In this document: positions 45,816-56,765 of the stretch, in pieces
Layout: every line of letters starts with the position of its first letter
How positions within the stretch are numbered: the stretch's first letter is position 1
NCBI GenBank assembly: GCA_029250945.1
Contig: JAQXEG010000044.1
Location: 62,001 to 126,000, forward strand
Source: Yoonia sp.
GTDB lineage: Bacteria; Pseudomonadota; Alphaproteobacteria; Rhodobacterales; Rhodobacteraceae
Length of the DNA stretch: 64,000 nt
Reading direction: 5' to 3'
Notes under the pieces: generated by a model
Seen by the model: the letters and a program-made list of their open reading frames with translations, nothing else
What the model was told of the DNA's origin: nothing
Databases searched by the model: none
Position numbers and translations under genes: made by a program

Positions 45816-48741
45816 CCATAGCGACAAACCCCGCGTTTTCGGCATGCCGCCAGGTGCCGATTTCGCCACCACGCTTGTTGCCGGACTACAGGAATTCGAT
45901 GCGAATGCGACGCCGATGGATTGGGCGCGGATCGAGATTTACGTCAACACCAACCGCATGCAGCGACGCGTCCGCGAGGTGTTTGATACCGGCCCTACGC
46001 GGCTATTGCCACGTGTGCGCCTTGTCACCGATCTTGCCAGTGATCCGCTAACCGACGCGGGCCCACCAGCGGCGTCACCACTGCGCAGACGGCTTGAGTT
46101 GTCACAGTTTGTGGCCGCCCTAATGACCAATGATCCTGATCTTGCGCCGCGGTCAGCGCTTTATGATTTGTCCGATAGCCTTGCCACCTTGATGGAGGAA
46201 ATGCATGGCGAGGGGGTGTCCCCCGACATATTCGACACCCTGAACATCACGGATGAATCGGGTCATTGGGACCGTGCCTTGCGGTTTCTAAAAATCGTCG
46301 GCCCGTTCTTTGATGATGGTGAAGCACCGGACAAAGACCTGCGTTTGCGCCGTGTCATCATGCAGCGCGCTGAACAATGGGCCATAGATCCGCCAAACCA
46401 TCCGATCATTGTTGCGGGGTCCACCGGATCGCGCGGGGCCACATCATTGCTGATGCAGGCGGTGACCAAGCTACCGCAGGGTGCTGTGATCCTGCCCGGT
46501 TTTGATTTTGATATGCCCGCAGACGTTTGGTCCGGCATGTCCGACCCAATGGTGTCGCAGGATCACCCGCAATATCGGTTCTATCAATTCCTATCCCAGC
46601 TTGACCTAACCCCAGACGATGTGGTCCCGTGGAAAGGGGCAGAAATTCTCGCGCCCGCACGCAATAAATTGGTGTCACTTTCGCTTCGGCCTGCGCCTGT
46701 CACGGACCAGTGGTTGCGCGACGGACCCGCGCTTGGCGATTTAACCGCCGCCACGCAGAACGTGACGCTGTTAGAGGCATCATCACCCCGCGCAGAGGCC
46801 GAGGCGATCGCGTTACGGCTTCGCATGGCAGCCCAAGACGGGATAACAGCCGCGCTTATCTCCCCTGATCGGATGCTGACACGTCAGGTGACTGCGGCCC
46901 TGGATCGTTGGGATTTGATCCCTGATGACAGTGCGGGCATGCCGCTTGCCTTGTCGCCGCCGGGACGGATGTTGCGACATGTGGCCGACCTAATCGGCGT
47001 CACCTTAACAGGTGAGGATTTGCTGGTCTTGCTCAAGCACCCCTTGACCCATTCCATGCGCGACGATCGTGGTGATCACCTGCGCCACACCCGTGATCTG
47101 GAACTGCGGTTGCGCCGCAAGGGCCCGCCATTTCCAACGTCTGAAACACTGGCAAAATGGGCCAATGATGACGCAGGGCGCATGGCGTGGGCCGCTTGGA
47201 TCGGCGGCCTGATCGACCGGCTGGATGCAGCGCCGGAACGATCACTAACCCAACACCTTAGCGATCATTTAGCCTTGGCCGAACTGATATGCGCGGGGCC
47301 AGATGCCGTTGGATCCGGCGGACTATGGGATCAAGGTGCGGGGCGCGAGGCGCGACGCATTTGCGATAACCTTGCGGCCAATTCTGATGCTGGCGGCATC
47401 CTGACAACCCGCGAATATGCCGCGCTTTTCGGGGCGGTTTTATCCGAGGGCACCGTGCGTGATCGCGATGCCGCCCACCCCAATATTCTGATTTGGGGGA
47501 CGCTAGAGGCGCGCGTGCAGGGTGCCGATCTTGTAATTCTTGGCGGCATGAACGAAGGCGTCTGGCCAGAGGCCGCGTCACCCGATCCGTGGCTGAACCG
47601 CAAAATGCGCAAGGATGCTGGGCTGTTGTTGCCAGAACGGCGCATCGGGCTTTCAGCCCATGATTATCAACAGGCCGTTGCCGCGCATGAGGTGTGGATC
47701 AGCCGCGCAAAACGATCCGCCGACGCGGAAACCGTGCCTTCGCGCTGGATCAATCGCTTGGTCAATTTGCTGGGGGGGTTGCCCGCGCAAAACGGCGATA
47801 CGGCGCTGGAACAGATGCGGGCGCGCGGCAACCTTTGGCTTGCGCAAGCGGCGGCATTGTCATCGCCAAAAACGACCGTGCCATCCACCAACCGCCCGTC
47901 GCCACGCCCACCCGTCGACGCCCGCCCAAAATCTATTTCGGTTACGCAGGTCAAAACCCTGATCCGCGATCCATATGCGATCTATGCCCGCAAGGTGCTT
48001 GGGCTGAACGCGCTTGACCCGCTGACACCGCGCCAAAACGCATCGCTACGCGGTATGATCGTGCATGAGATTTTAGAAAATTTTGTGGACCAAGGGATTG
48101 ATCCAACAGCACCCGGTGCCCGCGATCAGTTGATGCAAATTGCAGAGCGAATTTTCACCCGTGATTGCCCGTGGCCCACTATCCGTGCACAATGGATTTC
48201 GCGGCTGGATCGGGTCGCGGATATCTTCATCGACGGAGAGGTGAAACGCCGCGCCATTGCCCCCAATTCCCTGCTCGAAAAAGAAGGGAAAATCGCCGTT
48301 GGTACGACGGGTGTTTATCTGACTTGTAAGGCGGACCGCATTGATCTGACGCTGGACGGGCTGGCCTATGTTTACGACTATAAAACCGGTGCCGTGCCGT
48401 CGAAGGATCAGCAGATTACGTTCGACAAGCAACTACTGCTTGAGACCGCGATGATCGAGCTTGGCGCGTTCCCTGACGTCGGTGCAAAACCCGTGGAAGG
48501 TGCAACATTCGTTGCCGTGAACACAAATATGCGCAACGTCGACGCCCCGCTAAAGGATCATCCAGCCATGAAGGTGTGGGAGGATTTCCAGAAACTTTTG
48601 ACCCGCTACCAGACACGTTCACGCGGCTATAGCGCCCGCATCGCGATGTTTTCCGAAAAGGATTTCAGCGACTATGATCAGCTGTCGCGATTTGGCGAAT
48701 GGGACACCAGCAATGATGCCGTGCCGGAGGATTTGACATGA
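45808..48741 (+). CDS. addB: Double-strand break repair protein AddB
   Basis: A 977-residue subunit of the alphaproteobacterial AddAB helicase-nuclease, which resects DNA ends for RecA. The N-terminal two thirds are a degenerate helicase fold; the Walker A region (FGMPPGADF) is not a classical P-loop, as is normal for this branch. The C-terminal RecB-type nuclease is present: GMIVHEILENF, then YVYDYKTGAVP with the Asp-Tyr-Lys core. No Fe-S cysteine set is evident. It overlaps addA by four bases. Confidence 0.94.
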   Translation: MFDHSDKPRVFGMPPGADFATTLVAGLQEFDANATPMDWARIEIYVNTNRMQRRVREVFDTGPTRLLPRVRLVTDLASDPLTDAGPPAASPLRRRLELSQFVAALMTNDPDLAPRSALYDLSDSLATLMEEMHGEGVSPDIFDTLNITDESGHWDRALRFLKIVGPFFDDGEAPDKDLRLRRVIMQRAEQWAIDPPNHPIIVAGSTGSRGATSLLMQAVTKLPQGAVILPGFDFDMPADVWSGMSDPMVSQDHPQYRFYQFLSQLDLTPDDVVPWKGAEILAPARNKLVSLSLRPAPVTDQWLRDGPALGDLTAATQNVTLLEASSPRAEAEAIALRLRMAAQDGITAALISPDRMLTRQVTAALDRWDLIPDDSAGMPLALSPPGRMLRHVADLIGVTLTGEDLLVLLKHPLTHSMRDDRGDHLRHTRDLELRLRRKGPPFPTSETLAKWANDDAGRMAWAAWIGGLIDRLDAAPERSLTQHLSDHLALAELICAGPDAVGSGGLWDQGAGREARRICDNLAANSDAGGILTTREYAALFGAVLSEGTVRDRDAAHPNILIWGTLEARVQGADLVILGGMNEGVWPEAASPDPWLNRKMRKDAGLLLPERRIGLSAHDYQQAVAAHEVWISRAKRSADAETVPSRWINRLVNLLGGLPAQNGDTALEQMRARGNLWLAQAAALSSPKTTVPSTNRPSPRPPVDARPKSISVTQVKTLIRDPYAIYARKVLGLNALDPLTPRQNASLRGMIVHEILENFVDQGIDPTAPGARDQLMQIAERIFTRDCPWPTIRAQWISRLDRVADIFIDGEVKRRAIAPNSLLEKEGKIAVGTTGVYLTCKADRIDLTLDGLAYVYDYKTGAVPSKDQQITFDKQLLLETAMIELGAFPDVGAKPVEGATFVAVNTNMRNVDAPLKDHPAMKVWEDFQKLLTRYQTRSRGYSARIAMFSEKDFSDYDQLSRFGEWDTSNDAVPEDLT

Positions 48742-51700
48742 TCCGCAATGACGCGACCCAAGCACAGGTTGATGCCGCTGATCCACGCGCCTCAACTTGG
48801 CTGTCAGCCAATGCGGGGTCGGGCAAAACGCGGGTGCTGACGGACCGCGTAGCGCGCCTGTTGTTTGACGGGGTTGAGCCACAGAATATCCTGTGTCTGA
48901 CCTATACGACTGCCGCCGCCGCAGAAATGCAGAACCGCCTGTTTGAACGTTTGGGCGCATGGGCGATGATGGAAAATGCCGCCTTGCGTCAGGATCTGGT
49001 TGAGCTTGGCGTTGACGATGTGATCGACGCCCAGCGCCTGCGCGATGCCCGACAGCTGTTCGCCCGCGCGATTGAAACGCCTGGTGGTCTGAAAATTCAA
49101 ACCATCCACTCTTTCTGTTCGGGTGTGTTGCGGCGGTTTCCGCTTGAGGCGGGGGTCAGCCCCCAGTTCAAAGAGATTGAAGACACAACCGCCCGCGAAC
49201 TACGCGCCCAAGTTGTCGACGATATGATCACTGGCGATCACGGTGATATCGTGCGCGGGTTGCTGGACCATTTCACAGGTGCCGATCTGGCAGATTTCAC
49301 CGCTGAAATTGCCAAGAACAAGGCCCGCTTTGCCACACTACTGACGGATGAAATGCTGTCGACCACGCTGGACTATCCCAAGAACCTGACGCGTACTGAC
49401 CTGCCCCATCTTGCGATCGACGGGTCAGAGGACGGGTTGATCGAAGAGATCGCGCAAGGGTTCGCGGGACAGTCCAAAACCTATCAGAATTTTGCCGCTG
49501 ATCTAAAGGCACTGAACCTGAAAGCCCCCAGTTGGGAAGATTACGATACGGTGACGCGGTTGTTCCTTTACGCCAATTCCGCGAACCCAAAATCCGTGAA
49601 TTTCCCGCAAAGCAACCACAAAAAAGCAGTTGAAGCAGCAGAACCTTTTGCCACCGATTTGCATGATTGGATGGACCGCGTCGCGACAGTAAAATCCTAT
49701 GAATGGGCGTTGGCAGCGGCCGCAAAAACACGTGCGCTGTATGGTTTTGCGACCGTTTTTGTCCCGCTTTATGAGGCACAGAAACTTAGCCTTGGGATGC
49801 TGGATTTTGATGATCTGATCGGCAAGACAAACACGCTTTTGACGGATCGGGCGGTTGCGCAGTGGGTGCTGTTCCGTCTGGATGGCGGGATCGACCACGT
49901 GCTTGTGGACGAGGCCCAAGACACCAGCCCAACACAGTGGTCGGTGATCCGTCAGCTCACCCAAGAATTCACCGCGGGCGACGGGGCCAAAACGGATACA
50001 CCACGCACGATTTTCGTGGTCGGCGACCGCAAGCAATCGATCTATTCCTTCCAAGGTGCAGCACCTGAGGCGTTCAACGAAATGCGCGATCACTTTGCCG
50101 CGGAAATGGCGAATGTGGATCAACGATTGATGTCACGATCGCTGGATTATTCGTTCCGGTCGTCATTCGCCATTTTGCGAATCGTGGACGAAACATTCAG
50201 CAACACCGACATGCGATCAGAGGCAGGCCACCTTGCATTCAAGGAAAAGATGCCTGGACGCGTTGATTTGTGGCAAGTTGAAGAAAAGGCCAATGACGAA
50301 GGCACACGCGAATGGTTTGAACCCGTCGATATGCGCACGTCCAAGAACGAAAAGGTGGTGCTGGCTGATCGCGTCGCCAAACAGATCAGACATATGATTG
50401 ATCACGAAACCCTTCCACAAGAGATTGGGCGCACGGGCACATATAACCACCGCCCCATCACCGAAGGCGATATCCTGATCCTTGTGCGAGGACGCAAGAC
50501 GGGCCTGTTCGATGAGATTATCCGCGCGTGTAAGGCCGCTGATTTGCAAATCGCAGGTGCGGACCGGTTGCGCGTTGGGGCCGAATTAGCGGTGCGCGAT
50601 CTGACCGCGCTTTTGTCATTTGTCGCCTTGCCAGAGGATGATCTGTCGCTTGCCGCCGCGCTGCGGTCCCCGCTTTTCGGATGGACGGAACAGCAGCTTT
50701 ATACGTTGGCGCATCACCGCGATGATAAGCAGTATCTTTGGGCCGCGATGCGCGACACAACGTCAGATGCGAAAACGGTCCTTGATGATCTGCGCGATCA
50801 GGCCGATTTTCTACGCCCCTATGATCTGATCGAACGCATCCTGACCCGCCACGACGGGCGGCGCAATCTGCTCGCGCGGTTGGGGCGCGAGGCGGAGGAT
50901 GGGATCGATGCATTGCTATCGCAAGCTTTGAATTACGAAAGCGGTGGCGTGCCTAGCCTAACCGGTTTTCTATCCGCGATGGCCGCCGACGACCTAGAGG
51001 TGAAGCGCCAGATGGACAGCCAGGGCGATCGCATCCGCGTGATGACCGTGCATGGTGCAAAGGGGCTAGAGGCCCCGATTGTATTCCTGCCCGACGCGGC
51101 CAAACGCGAAAACAAGATCCGCGATGATTTGCTACCAACCGATGATCACCTAACCTGGAAAACGGGGTCCAAAACATCGGCAGAGGGGGTCACAATCCTG
51201 ACCGACCGTATCGCCACCGCGCAATTAGCCGAGGACAAACGCCTGCTTTACGTGGCGATGACGCGCGCGGAAAAATGGCTGATCGTCGGCGCGGCGGGGG
51301 ATGTCGGCGAAGAGGTGGACGCAAGCTGGTACAACTTGATCGCCGATGCCATAGGCCATGTTGGCGGTGCGCAGGCGAAATCAGGGGCAGAGATCGTTCA
51401 GCGCCACACACACATGCACTGGCAGCCAGGTGATATGATCGCCAAGGCTGTTGCGACGCAACCCACCGTCACGCCCCCTGTCTTTCGCGATCTGCCCGAA
51501 ACAATAGCAACGAAAACGCTATCGCCTTCGAACTTGGGTGGTGCAAAAATCCTAGCCGGTGATCACACCGAGCTGCCGGAAGACGATGCAAAGCTGCGCG
51601 GCACCGCGATCCATCTACTGCTAGAGCATTTGCCAAACATCCCTGTCGCGGATCGCCCGCACGCCGCGCAAACCCTGATCAAAAGCATGGATGCTGGCAC

Positions 51701-52085
51701 AATCGTTGATGACGTCCCCGCCCATGTGGACCGGATTTTGACCGCACCGCATCTGTCGCATTTGTGGACCGCCGATGCGCTGGCCGAAGTGGATATCACA
51801 GCCACAATCGGGCCGCATCGATTCCACGGCACCATCGACCGTTTGTTGGTTACAGATACCCGTATTCTGGCGATTGATTACAAATCCAACAAGATCGTGC
51901 CATCTGATCCAGCCAAAACACCCGAAGGATTGCTGCGCCAAATGGGGGCATATCACGCGGGCCTGACGGCCGTGTTTCCAGATCACGAGATCAAGGTCGC
52001 GATTTTATGGACCGAAACCGCGAATTTGATGCCCTTGGAAAATGATCTTGTTTCAGCTGCTCTCAACCGCATAACCGTGCCTTGA
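48738..52085 (+). CDS. addA: Double-strand break repair helicase AddA
   Basis: An 1115-residue UvrD-type helicase-nuclease. Helicase motifs: SANAGSGKTRVLTDR (Walker A, about 24-38), TYTTAAAAEM (Ia), VDEAQDTSPTQW (II, about 390), VVGDRKQSIYSFQGA (III), TVHGAKGLEAPIV (V) and LLYVAMTRAE (VI). The C-terminal nuclease has LRGTAIHLLLEHL and ILAIDYKSNK. Both nuclease domains of the complex are therefore intact. Confidence 0.96.
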   Translation: MIRNDATQAQVDAADPRASTWLSANAGSGKTRVLTDRVARLLFDGVEPQNILCLTYTTAAAAEMQNRLFERLGAWAMMENAALRQDLVELGVDDVIDAQRLRDARQLFARAIETPGGLKIQTIHSFCSGVLRRFPLEAGVSPQFKEIEDTTARELRAQVVDDMITGDHGDIVRGLLDHFTGADLADFTAEIAKNKARFATLLTDEMLSTTLDYPKNLTRTDLPHLAIDGSEDGLIEEIAQGFAGQSKTYQNFAADLKALNLKAPSWEDYDTVTRLFLYANSANPKSVNFPQSNHKKAVEAAEPFATDLHDWMDRVATVKSYEWALAAAAKTRALYGFATVFVPLYEAQKLSLGMLDFDDLIGKTNTLLTDRAVAQWVLFRLDGGIDHVLVDEAQDTSPTQWSVIRQLTQEFTAGDGAKTDTPRTIFVVGDRKQSIYSFQGAAPEAFNEMRDHFAAEMANVDQRLMSRSLDYSFRSSFAILRIVDETFSNTDMRSEAGHLAFKEKMPGRVDLWQVEEKANDEGTREWFEPVDMRTSKNEKVVLADRVAKQIRHMIDHETLPQEIGRTGTYNHRPITEGDILILVRGRKTGLFDEIIRACKAADLQIAGADRLRVGAELAVRDLTALLSFVALPEDDLSLAAALRSPLFGWTEQQLYTLAHHRDDKQYLWAAMRDTTSDAKTVLDDLRDQADFLRPYDLIERILTRHDGRRNLLARLGREAEDGIDALLSQALNYESGGVPSLTGFLSAMAADDLEVKRQMDSQGDRIRVMTVHGAKGLEAPIVFLPDAAKRENKIRDDLLPTDDHLTWKTGSKTSAEGVTILTDRIATAQLAEDKRLLYVAMTRAEKWLIVGAAGDVGEEVDASWYNLIADAIGHVGGAQAKSGAEIVQRHTHMHWQPGDMIAKAVATQPTVTPPVFRDLPETIATKTLSPSNLGGAKILAGDHTELPEDDAKLRGTAIHLLLEHLPNIPVADRPHAAQTLIKSMDAGTIVDDVPAHVDRILTAPHLSHLWTADALAEVDITATIGPHRFHGTIDRLLVTDTRILAIDYKSNKIVPSDPAKTPEGLLRQMGAYHAGLTAVFPDHEIKVAILWTETANLMPLENDLVSAALNRITVP

Positions 52086-52145
52086 CCATTTAGTCGCCGA
52101 TTCATAGGTTCAGCACCTAATCATTTACGCCAAGGAGACACCCCA

Positions 52146-52466
52146 ATGGCAACAGTAGCCGTCACAGACGCCACATTCGACGCTGAAGTCCGCAATTCCG
52201 ATATCCCCGTTGTGGTGGATTTCTGGGCCGAATGGTGTGGCCCATGCAAACAGATCGGCCCAGCGCTTGAAGAATTGTCCGCCGAAATGGAAGGCAAGGT
52301 AAAGATCGTAAAGGTCGACGTTGACGCCAACCCAAACTCTCCTGCACAGATGGGCGTGCGTGGTATTCCCGCACTGTTCCTGTTCAAAAACGGTGAAGTT
52401 GTTTCCAACCAAGCAGGCGCCGCACCTAAGGCATCGTTGGAAAAGTGGATCAACGATTCACTCTAA
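52146..52466 (+). CDS. trxA: Thioredoxin
   Basis: A 106-residue classical thioredoxin with active site WAEWCGPC (Cys31, Cys34), the buried Asp in VVDFWA and cis-Pro in RGIPALFLF. It reduces disulfides in cytoplasmic proteins. It follows addA by 60 bp with its own ribosome site AAGGAGA and ends in a strong terminator, so it can be transcribed with addBA or from its own promoter. Confidence 0.96.
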   Translation: MATVAVTDATFDAEVRNSDIPVVVDFWAEWCGPCKQIGPALEELSAEMEGKVKIVKVDVDANPNSPAQMGVRGIPALFLFKNGEVVSNQAGAAPKASLEKWINDSL

Positions 52467-52488
52467 GTGAAATGCCAGACTGATATTG

Positions 52489-52516
52489 GGGCGTCCCACC
52501 ATGGGGCGCCCTTTTT
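52489..52516 (+). terminator. Rho-independent terminator after trxA
   Basis: GGGCGTCCC at 52489-52497 pairs with GGGGCGCCC at 52503-52511 (9 bp, one G-T pair, 5-base loop), followed directly by TTTTT at 52512-52516. It lies 23 bases after the trxA stop. This is the cleanest intrinsic terminator in the window. Confidence 0.92.
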
Positions 52517-52581
52517 CGTGCAAACCTTGTTCATTCATGTCCACGTTGCCATATAGGTTTCAGCAATCGAAAGGGCGGACA

Positions 52582-53139
52582 ATGGCAGACAACGAATTCC
52601 CCGGCTGGCACGGCACCACAATCATCGGCGTGCGCAAAGATGGCCGCGTGGTCATCGCAGGTGACGGTCAGGTCAGCCTTGGCCAAACCGTAGTCAAGGG
52701 CACCGCCCGCAAGGTCCGCCGCCTGACCGCAGGTGGTAAGGACGTGATCTGCGGCTTTGCCGGATCGACAGCCGACGCATTTACCCTGCTCGAACGGCTG
52801 GAAAAAAAGCTGGAGGCGACACCAGGTCAACTGGCCCGCGCATCCGTGGAACTGGCAAAGGACTGGCGCACCGACAAATACCTCCAAAAGCTAGAGGCGA
52901 TGTTGATCGTGTCCGATGGGTCCGACCTTTATGTCATCACGGGCGCTGGCGATGTTCTGGAACCCGAGCATGATATCGCGGCTATTGGATCGGGAGGTAA
53001 CTTTGCCCTCGCCGCTGGTCGCGCCCTGATGGACAGCGATCTGGATGCAGAGGCCGTCGCCCGCAAGGCCATGGCGATCGCGTCCGACATTTGTGTCTAT
53101 ACCAACGGCAAACTGACGGTTGAGGCGATCGACGCATGA
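52582..53139 (+). CDS. hslV: ATP-dependent protease peptidase subunit HslV
   Basis: A 185-residue Ntn-hydrolase that forms the HslUV protease. The catalytic Thr is Thr12 in [13 protein letters not shown], so an 11-residue leader must be removed for activity; E. coli HslV loses only its Met. Other features: [36 protein letters not shown] and [13 protein letters not shown]. The ATG at 52582 follows AAGGGCGGAC; upstream in-frame codons fall in the trxA terminator. Confidence 0.95.
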   Translation: MADNEFPGWHGTTIIGVRKDGRVVIAGDGQVSLGQTVVKGTARKVRRLTAGGKDVICGFAGSTADAFTLLERLEKKLEATPGQLARASVELAKDWRTDKYLQKLEAMLIVSDGSDLYVITGAGDVLEPEHDIAAIGSGGNFALAAGRALMDSDLDAEAVARKAMAIASDICVYTNGKLTVEAIDA

Positions 53140-54194
53140 TCGACCGCGACGACCTAAAGGCCGCTGTTGGCGCTGGTATCGTAAGCGAGGCGCAGGCCGC
53201 ATCGCTTGCCGGTCTGGCCAACCAGCGCCATGGGGCGCGCAGCGATCTGGATGTTGGCGATGAACCGTTTGAACTGTTCAAAGGCTTCAATGAGATTTTT
53301 ATCATGGTCGGTTTGCTAATCCTCGCGATGGGTTGGGCTGGTGTTGTCGGCATCGCCTATGCATCCGAGATTTCAAACCCGCAGCAGTCCGCCGTTCTTT
53401 ACGGTGGGATCGGGACCGCAATCATCTGGGCGTTGTCGGAGTACTTCATTCGCCGTCGCCGTATGGTTGGCCCTGCAATTGCCCTGTCGATCCTCTTTGC
53501 GGGCAACACAGCGCTGGCACTAACAATCTATTTCGCGCAGCCATTCATGGTCGCACAACAGGACTACACATCACTACCGCTACCCATGATTTTGGGGACA
53601 CTCGCGCTGGGTGTCTATTGGTGGCGGTTCCGCGTGCCATTCGCGATGGCGATGATTGCGGTCGGCTGTTTCATCGTCGCGATTCTGTTTGCAGCGACGT
53701 CCCAAGGCACCCCCACCAACCCCAGCGACCTATTTCTGCTGTCCGCAGGCGGGCCGTTTGCATGGATCACATTAGTACTGGGCGTGCTGGTCTTTGCCGC
53801 CGCGATGGCGTTTGACATGTCCGATCCACACCGCGTGACGCGCCGTGCGGCAAACGGGTTCTGGCTACATGTTGTGGCAGCACCCGCGCTGGTGAACACG
53901 CTCGCGCTTAGCCTGCTGGACCGCGACGCACATTGGCTGTTGCTGGCTGTGATGCTGGTGTTCGCGCTGGTGGCGATCATCATTGACCGACGGTCGTTTT
54001 TGATTGCCGCGATTGGTTACATCGTCGCGCTGGCTGGCACTGTGTTCGACGGCGAAACCACAGCGCTGACCGTCCTGATCCTTGGTATCATCCTGCTGCT
54101 TCTTGGCGCGTTCTGGGAAAGGATTCGCGCCCGTCTTTTACGTGTGATGGGTGGCGTGCTGCCACTGCATCGCCTTCCCCCTTCCAACATCTAA
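53136..54194 (+). CDS. Unknown polytopic membrane protein inside the hslVU operon
   Basis: A 352-residue protein. Residues 1-35 are a soluble helical segment ([20 protein letters not shown]), then about nine to ten hydrophobic helices from residue 48 to 338, and a short basic tail. The N-terminal segment resembles the head of DUF2157-type membrane proteins, but I cannot assign the family with certainty. Its ATG overlaps the hslV stop and hslU starts nine bases after it, so it is co-translated with the protease. Function unknown; membrane quality control is a guess from context only. Confidence 0.85.
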   Translation: MIDRDDLKAAVGAGIVSEAQAASLAGLANQRHGARSDLDVGDEPFELFKGFNEIFIMVGLLILAMGWAGVVGIAYASEISNPQQSAVLYGGIGTAIIWALSEYFIRRRRMVGPAIALSILFAGNTALALTIYFAQPFMVAQQDYTSLPLPMILGTLALGVYWWRFRVPFAMAMIAVGCFIVAILFAATSQGTPTNPSDLFLLSAGGPFAWITLVLGVLVFAAAMAFDMSDPHRVTRRAANGFWLHVVAAPALVNTLALSLLDRDAHWLLLAVMLVFALVAIIIDRRSFLIAAIGYIVALAGTVFDGETTALTVLILGIILLLLGAFWERIRARLLRVMGGVLPLHRLPPSNI

Positions 54195-54203
54195 AGGTGT
54201 GAT

Positions 54204-55511
54204 ATGACAGACCTGACCCCACGCGAGATTGTGTCCGAACTGGACCGTTTCATCATTGGCCAGAACGACGCCAAACGCGCCGTCGCCGTGGCCCTGCGTA
54301 ATCGCTGGCGGCGCAAGCAACTTGGCGATGACCTGCGCGATGAGGTGTATCCAAAGAACATCCTAATGATCGGGCCAACAGGTGTCGGCAAAACCGAAAT
54401 TTCCCGCCGCTTGGCAAAACTCGCGCGTGCGCCATTCATCAAAATCGAAGCGACTAAATTTACCGAGGTCGGCTATGTCGGACGTGATGTCGAACAGATC
54501 ATCCGCGACCTGATTGAAACAGCGATCAACGACACCCGAGAACATATGCGCGAAGACGTGAAAACCCACGCCCGCGAGGCCGCAGAGGAACGCGTGATCA
54601 CCGCTGTTGCTGGCGAGGATGCCCGCGACAGCACCCGTGAGATGTTCCGCAAAAAACTGCGGGCTGGTGAACTGGATGACACCATGATTGATCTGGAACT
54701 GGCCGATAATTCCAACCCGCTTGGCGGGTTTGAGGTGCCGGGACAACCCGGCACTGGCATGGGCGGCATGATGAATTTGAGCGAGCTGTTTGGCAAAATG
54801 GGCGGGCGCACCACGCGCAAAACCATGACTGTCGCCGACAGCTATGACGCGCTGATCGCGGATGAGGCGGACAAACTGCTCGACGACGAAAGCGTGACCA
54901 AAGTGGCACTTGAAGCGGTTGAACAAAACGGCATCGTGTTCTTGGATGAAATCGACAAGGTTTGCGCCAATGCCGATGCCCGCGGTGCCGATGTGTCCCG
55001 CGAAGGTGTGCAGCGCGACCTGCTGCCATTGATCGAAGGTACGACAGTTTCCACGAAACACGGGCCGATCAAAACCGACCACATCCTGTTCATCGCATCC
55101 GGCGCGTTTCACGTGGCCAAGCCGTCTGATCTGTTACCGGAACTTCAGGGCCGCCTGCCGATCCGCGTGGAATTGCGCGCGCTGACAGAAGACGACTTTG
55201 TCCGCATCCTAACGGAAACCGATAACGCGCTGACGTTGCAATACACCGCGCTGATGGCCACCGAAGAGGTCACCGTGACCTTCGCCGATGACGGGATCGC
55301 GGCCTTAGCGAAAATCGCGGCAGAGGTGAACGAAAGCGTCGAAAACATCGGTGCGCGCCGCCTTTATACAGTGATCGAACGGGTGTTTGAGGACCTGTCA
55401 TTCAACGCGCCAGACCAAGCGGGCCAGTCCGTCACGATTGATGCAGCTTTTGTCGATGAACATCTTGGCGCATTGTCAAAATCCACCGATCTGTCCCGCT
55501 ACGTGCTTTAG
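54204..55511 (+). CDS. hslU: ATP-dependent protease ATPase subunit HslU
   Basis: A 435-residue AAA+ unfoldase partner of HslV. Walker A is [10 protein letters not shown] (about 57-66), Walker B is [11 protein letters not shown], and the start [20 protein letters not shown] and end [12 protein letters not shown] are typical (the C-terminal tail activates HslV). The intermediate I-domain (about 110-240) is present, with a Gly/Met-rich loop near 170-190. GTGTGAT precedes the ATG; the ribosome site (AAAGGTG) is nine bases after the upstream membrane gene's stop. Confidence 0.96.
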   Translation: MTDLTPREIVSELDRFIIGQNDAKRAVAVALRNRWRRKQLGDDLRDEVYPKNILMIGPTGVGKTEISRRLAKLARAPFIKIEATKFTEVGYVGRDVEQIIRDLIETAINDTREHMREDVKTHAREAAEERVITAVAGEDARDSTREMFRKKLRAGELDDTMIDLELADNSNPLGGFEVPGQPGTGMGGMMNLSELFGKMGGRTTRKTMTVADSYDALIADEADKLLDDESVTKVALEAVEQNGIVFLDEIDKVCANADARGADVSREGVQRDLLPLIEGTTVSTKHGPIKTDHILFIASGAFHVAKPSDLLPELQGRLPIRVELRALTEDDFVRILTETDNALTLQYTALMATEEVTVTFADDGIAALAKIAAEVNESVENIGARRLYTVIERVFEDLSFNAPDQAGQSVTIDAAFVDEHLGALSKSTDLSRYVL

Positions 55512-55550
55512 GGGTTTTCCAAGTCCAAGTTCTACCGCACAAAGGTGGGC

Positions 55551-56765
55551 ATGGACGCAGGATACATCACCTTCATCCGCAACAACGCGCCCTTCCTTTT
55601 GGCGGGCGCGTTGTTGTCATTTCTATCCAGCTTTGGCCAGACGTTTTTCATCGCAATCTTTGGTGGTGAAATCCGCACGGCTTATGGGCTGACGAATGGC
55701 GATTGGGGTCTGCTTTACATGATCGCCACCGGCGCTTCCGCCGTGACGATGGTTTTCTCTGGCGGTTTGGCCGACCTGTTTCGGGTTCGGACATTGGGCA
55801 TCTGGGTGATTCTTGCGCTGGGTCTGGCGTGTATCGCGATGTCCGTGAACACGGCGACAGCGGGGCTGGTGTTCGTGATCTTTGCGCTGCGGTTCTTTGG
55901 ACAAGGCATGGCGTCACATATGTCGGTCGTAGCGATGACGCGCTGGTTCGTGGCCACACGCGGACGGGCGCTCGCCGTTGCTGGCATCGGGTTTATGATT
56001 GGCGAGGCGACGCTGCCGTTGATCATGGTCTGGCTCAAATCATTCACCGATTGGCGGACCCTTTGGCTGTGGTTCGCGCTTGCCTGTGTGGTTCTGTCGA
56101 TTGTGATCTACAACCTGCTACGGCTGGAACGCACCCCACAGGCCGAGGCGAACGCAACCGCCACCACCGGACTTGGCGACAAACATTGGACGCGGGCCAT
56201 GGCGCTGTCGCATCCGCTGTTCTGGCTCACGGTGCCGGGCATCGTGTTCTTTTCCGCATTTGGCACTGCGTTCTGGTTTCACCAAGTCCACTTTGCCGAG
56301 ATAAAAGGTTTCGCGCACCTGTCGCTGGTCGCAGTATTTCCGTTAGGCACTATAGCGCTTGCAATCTCGACCATCATTTACGGTTGGGCGATTGACCGGT
56401 TCGGCGTCGTGCGGTTGATGCCGCTGTACATCCTGCCCTATGTCGCAGCCTTTGTGATCCATTGGTATGCGCCCAACCTGATCTGGACCGCTGTTGCTGT
56501 TGTCTTGATGGGCATCGCTGGTGGTGGAAATGGCACAATTCTGTCGGCGTGTTGGGCCACATTTTATGGCACACGTTTCATCGGGTCGATCAAGGCAGCG
56601 GCGGCAGCCCTGATGGTTTTAGGATCAGCGATTGGACCAGGACTAAGCGGTTATCTGATCGACGCAGGCGTCGGAATTGAGGTGCAGATGCTAGGATATG
56701 CCGGCTGTTTCGCCTTTGCTGCGGCAATGATGACGGCAGCGGCGCGATTAGCGAAGGCGACGTAA
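55551..56765 (+). CDS. MFS transporter
   Basis: A 404-residue major facilitator with 12 predicted helices. The loop 2-3 motif appears as GGLADLFRVRTLG and the second-half equivalent as GWAIDRFGVVRLM. The substrate is unknown. The ATG at 55551 is preceded by AAAGG; a GTG two codons earlier is possible. It is 39 bp after hslU and may be transcribed with it. Its last 18 bases overlap the convergent smr gene. Confidence 0.88.
   Translation: MDAGYITFIRNNAPFLLAGALLSFLSSFGQTFFIAIFGGEIRTAYGLTNGDWGLLYMIATGASAVTMVFSGGLADLFRVRTLGIWVILALGLACIAMSVNTATAGLVFVIFALRFFGQGMASHMSVVAMTRWFVATRGRALAVAGIGFMIGEATLPLIMVWLKSFTDWRTLWLWFALACVVLSIVIYNLLRLERTPQAEANATATTGLGDKHWTRAMALSHPLFWLTVPGIVFFSAFGTAFWFHQVHFAEIKGFAHLSLVAVFPLGTIALAISTIIYGWAIDRFGVVRLMPLYILPYVAAFVIHWYAPNLIWTAVAVVLMGIAGGGNGTILSACWATFYGTRFIGSIKAAAAALMVLGSAIGPGLSGYLIDAGVGIEVQMLGYAGCFAFAAAMMTAAARLAKAT

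Noticed and set aside
54363..55112. A 249-codon reverse open frame
   Set aside because: It is fully inside hslU, which has all AAA+ motifs.
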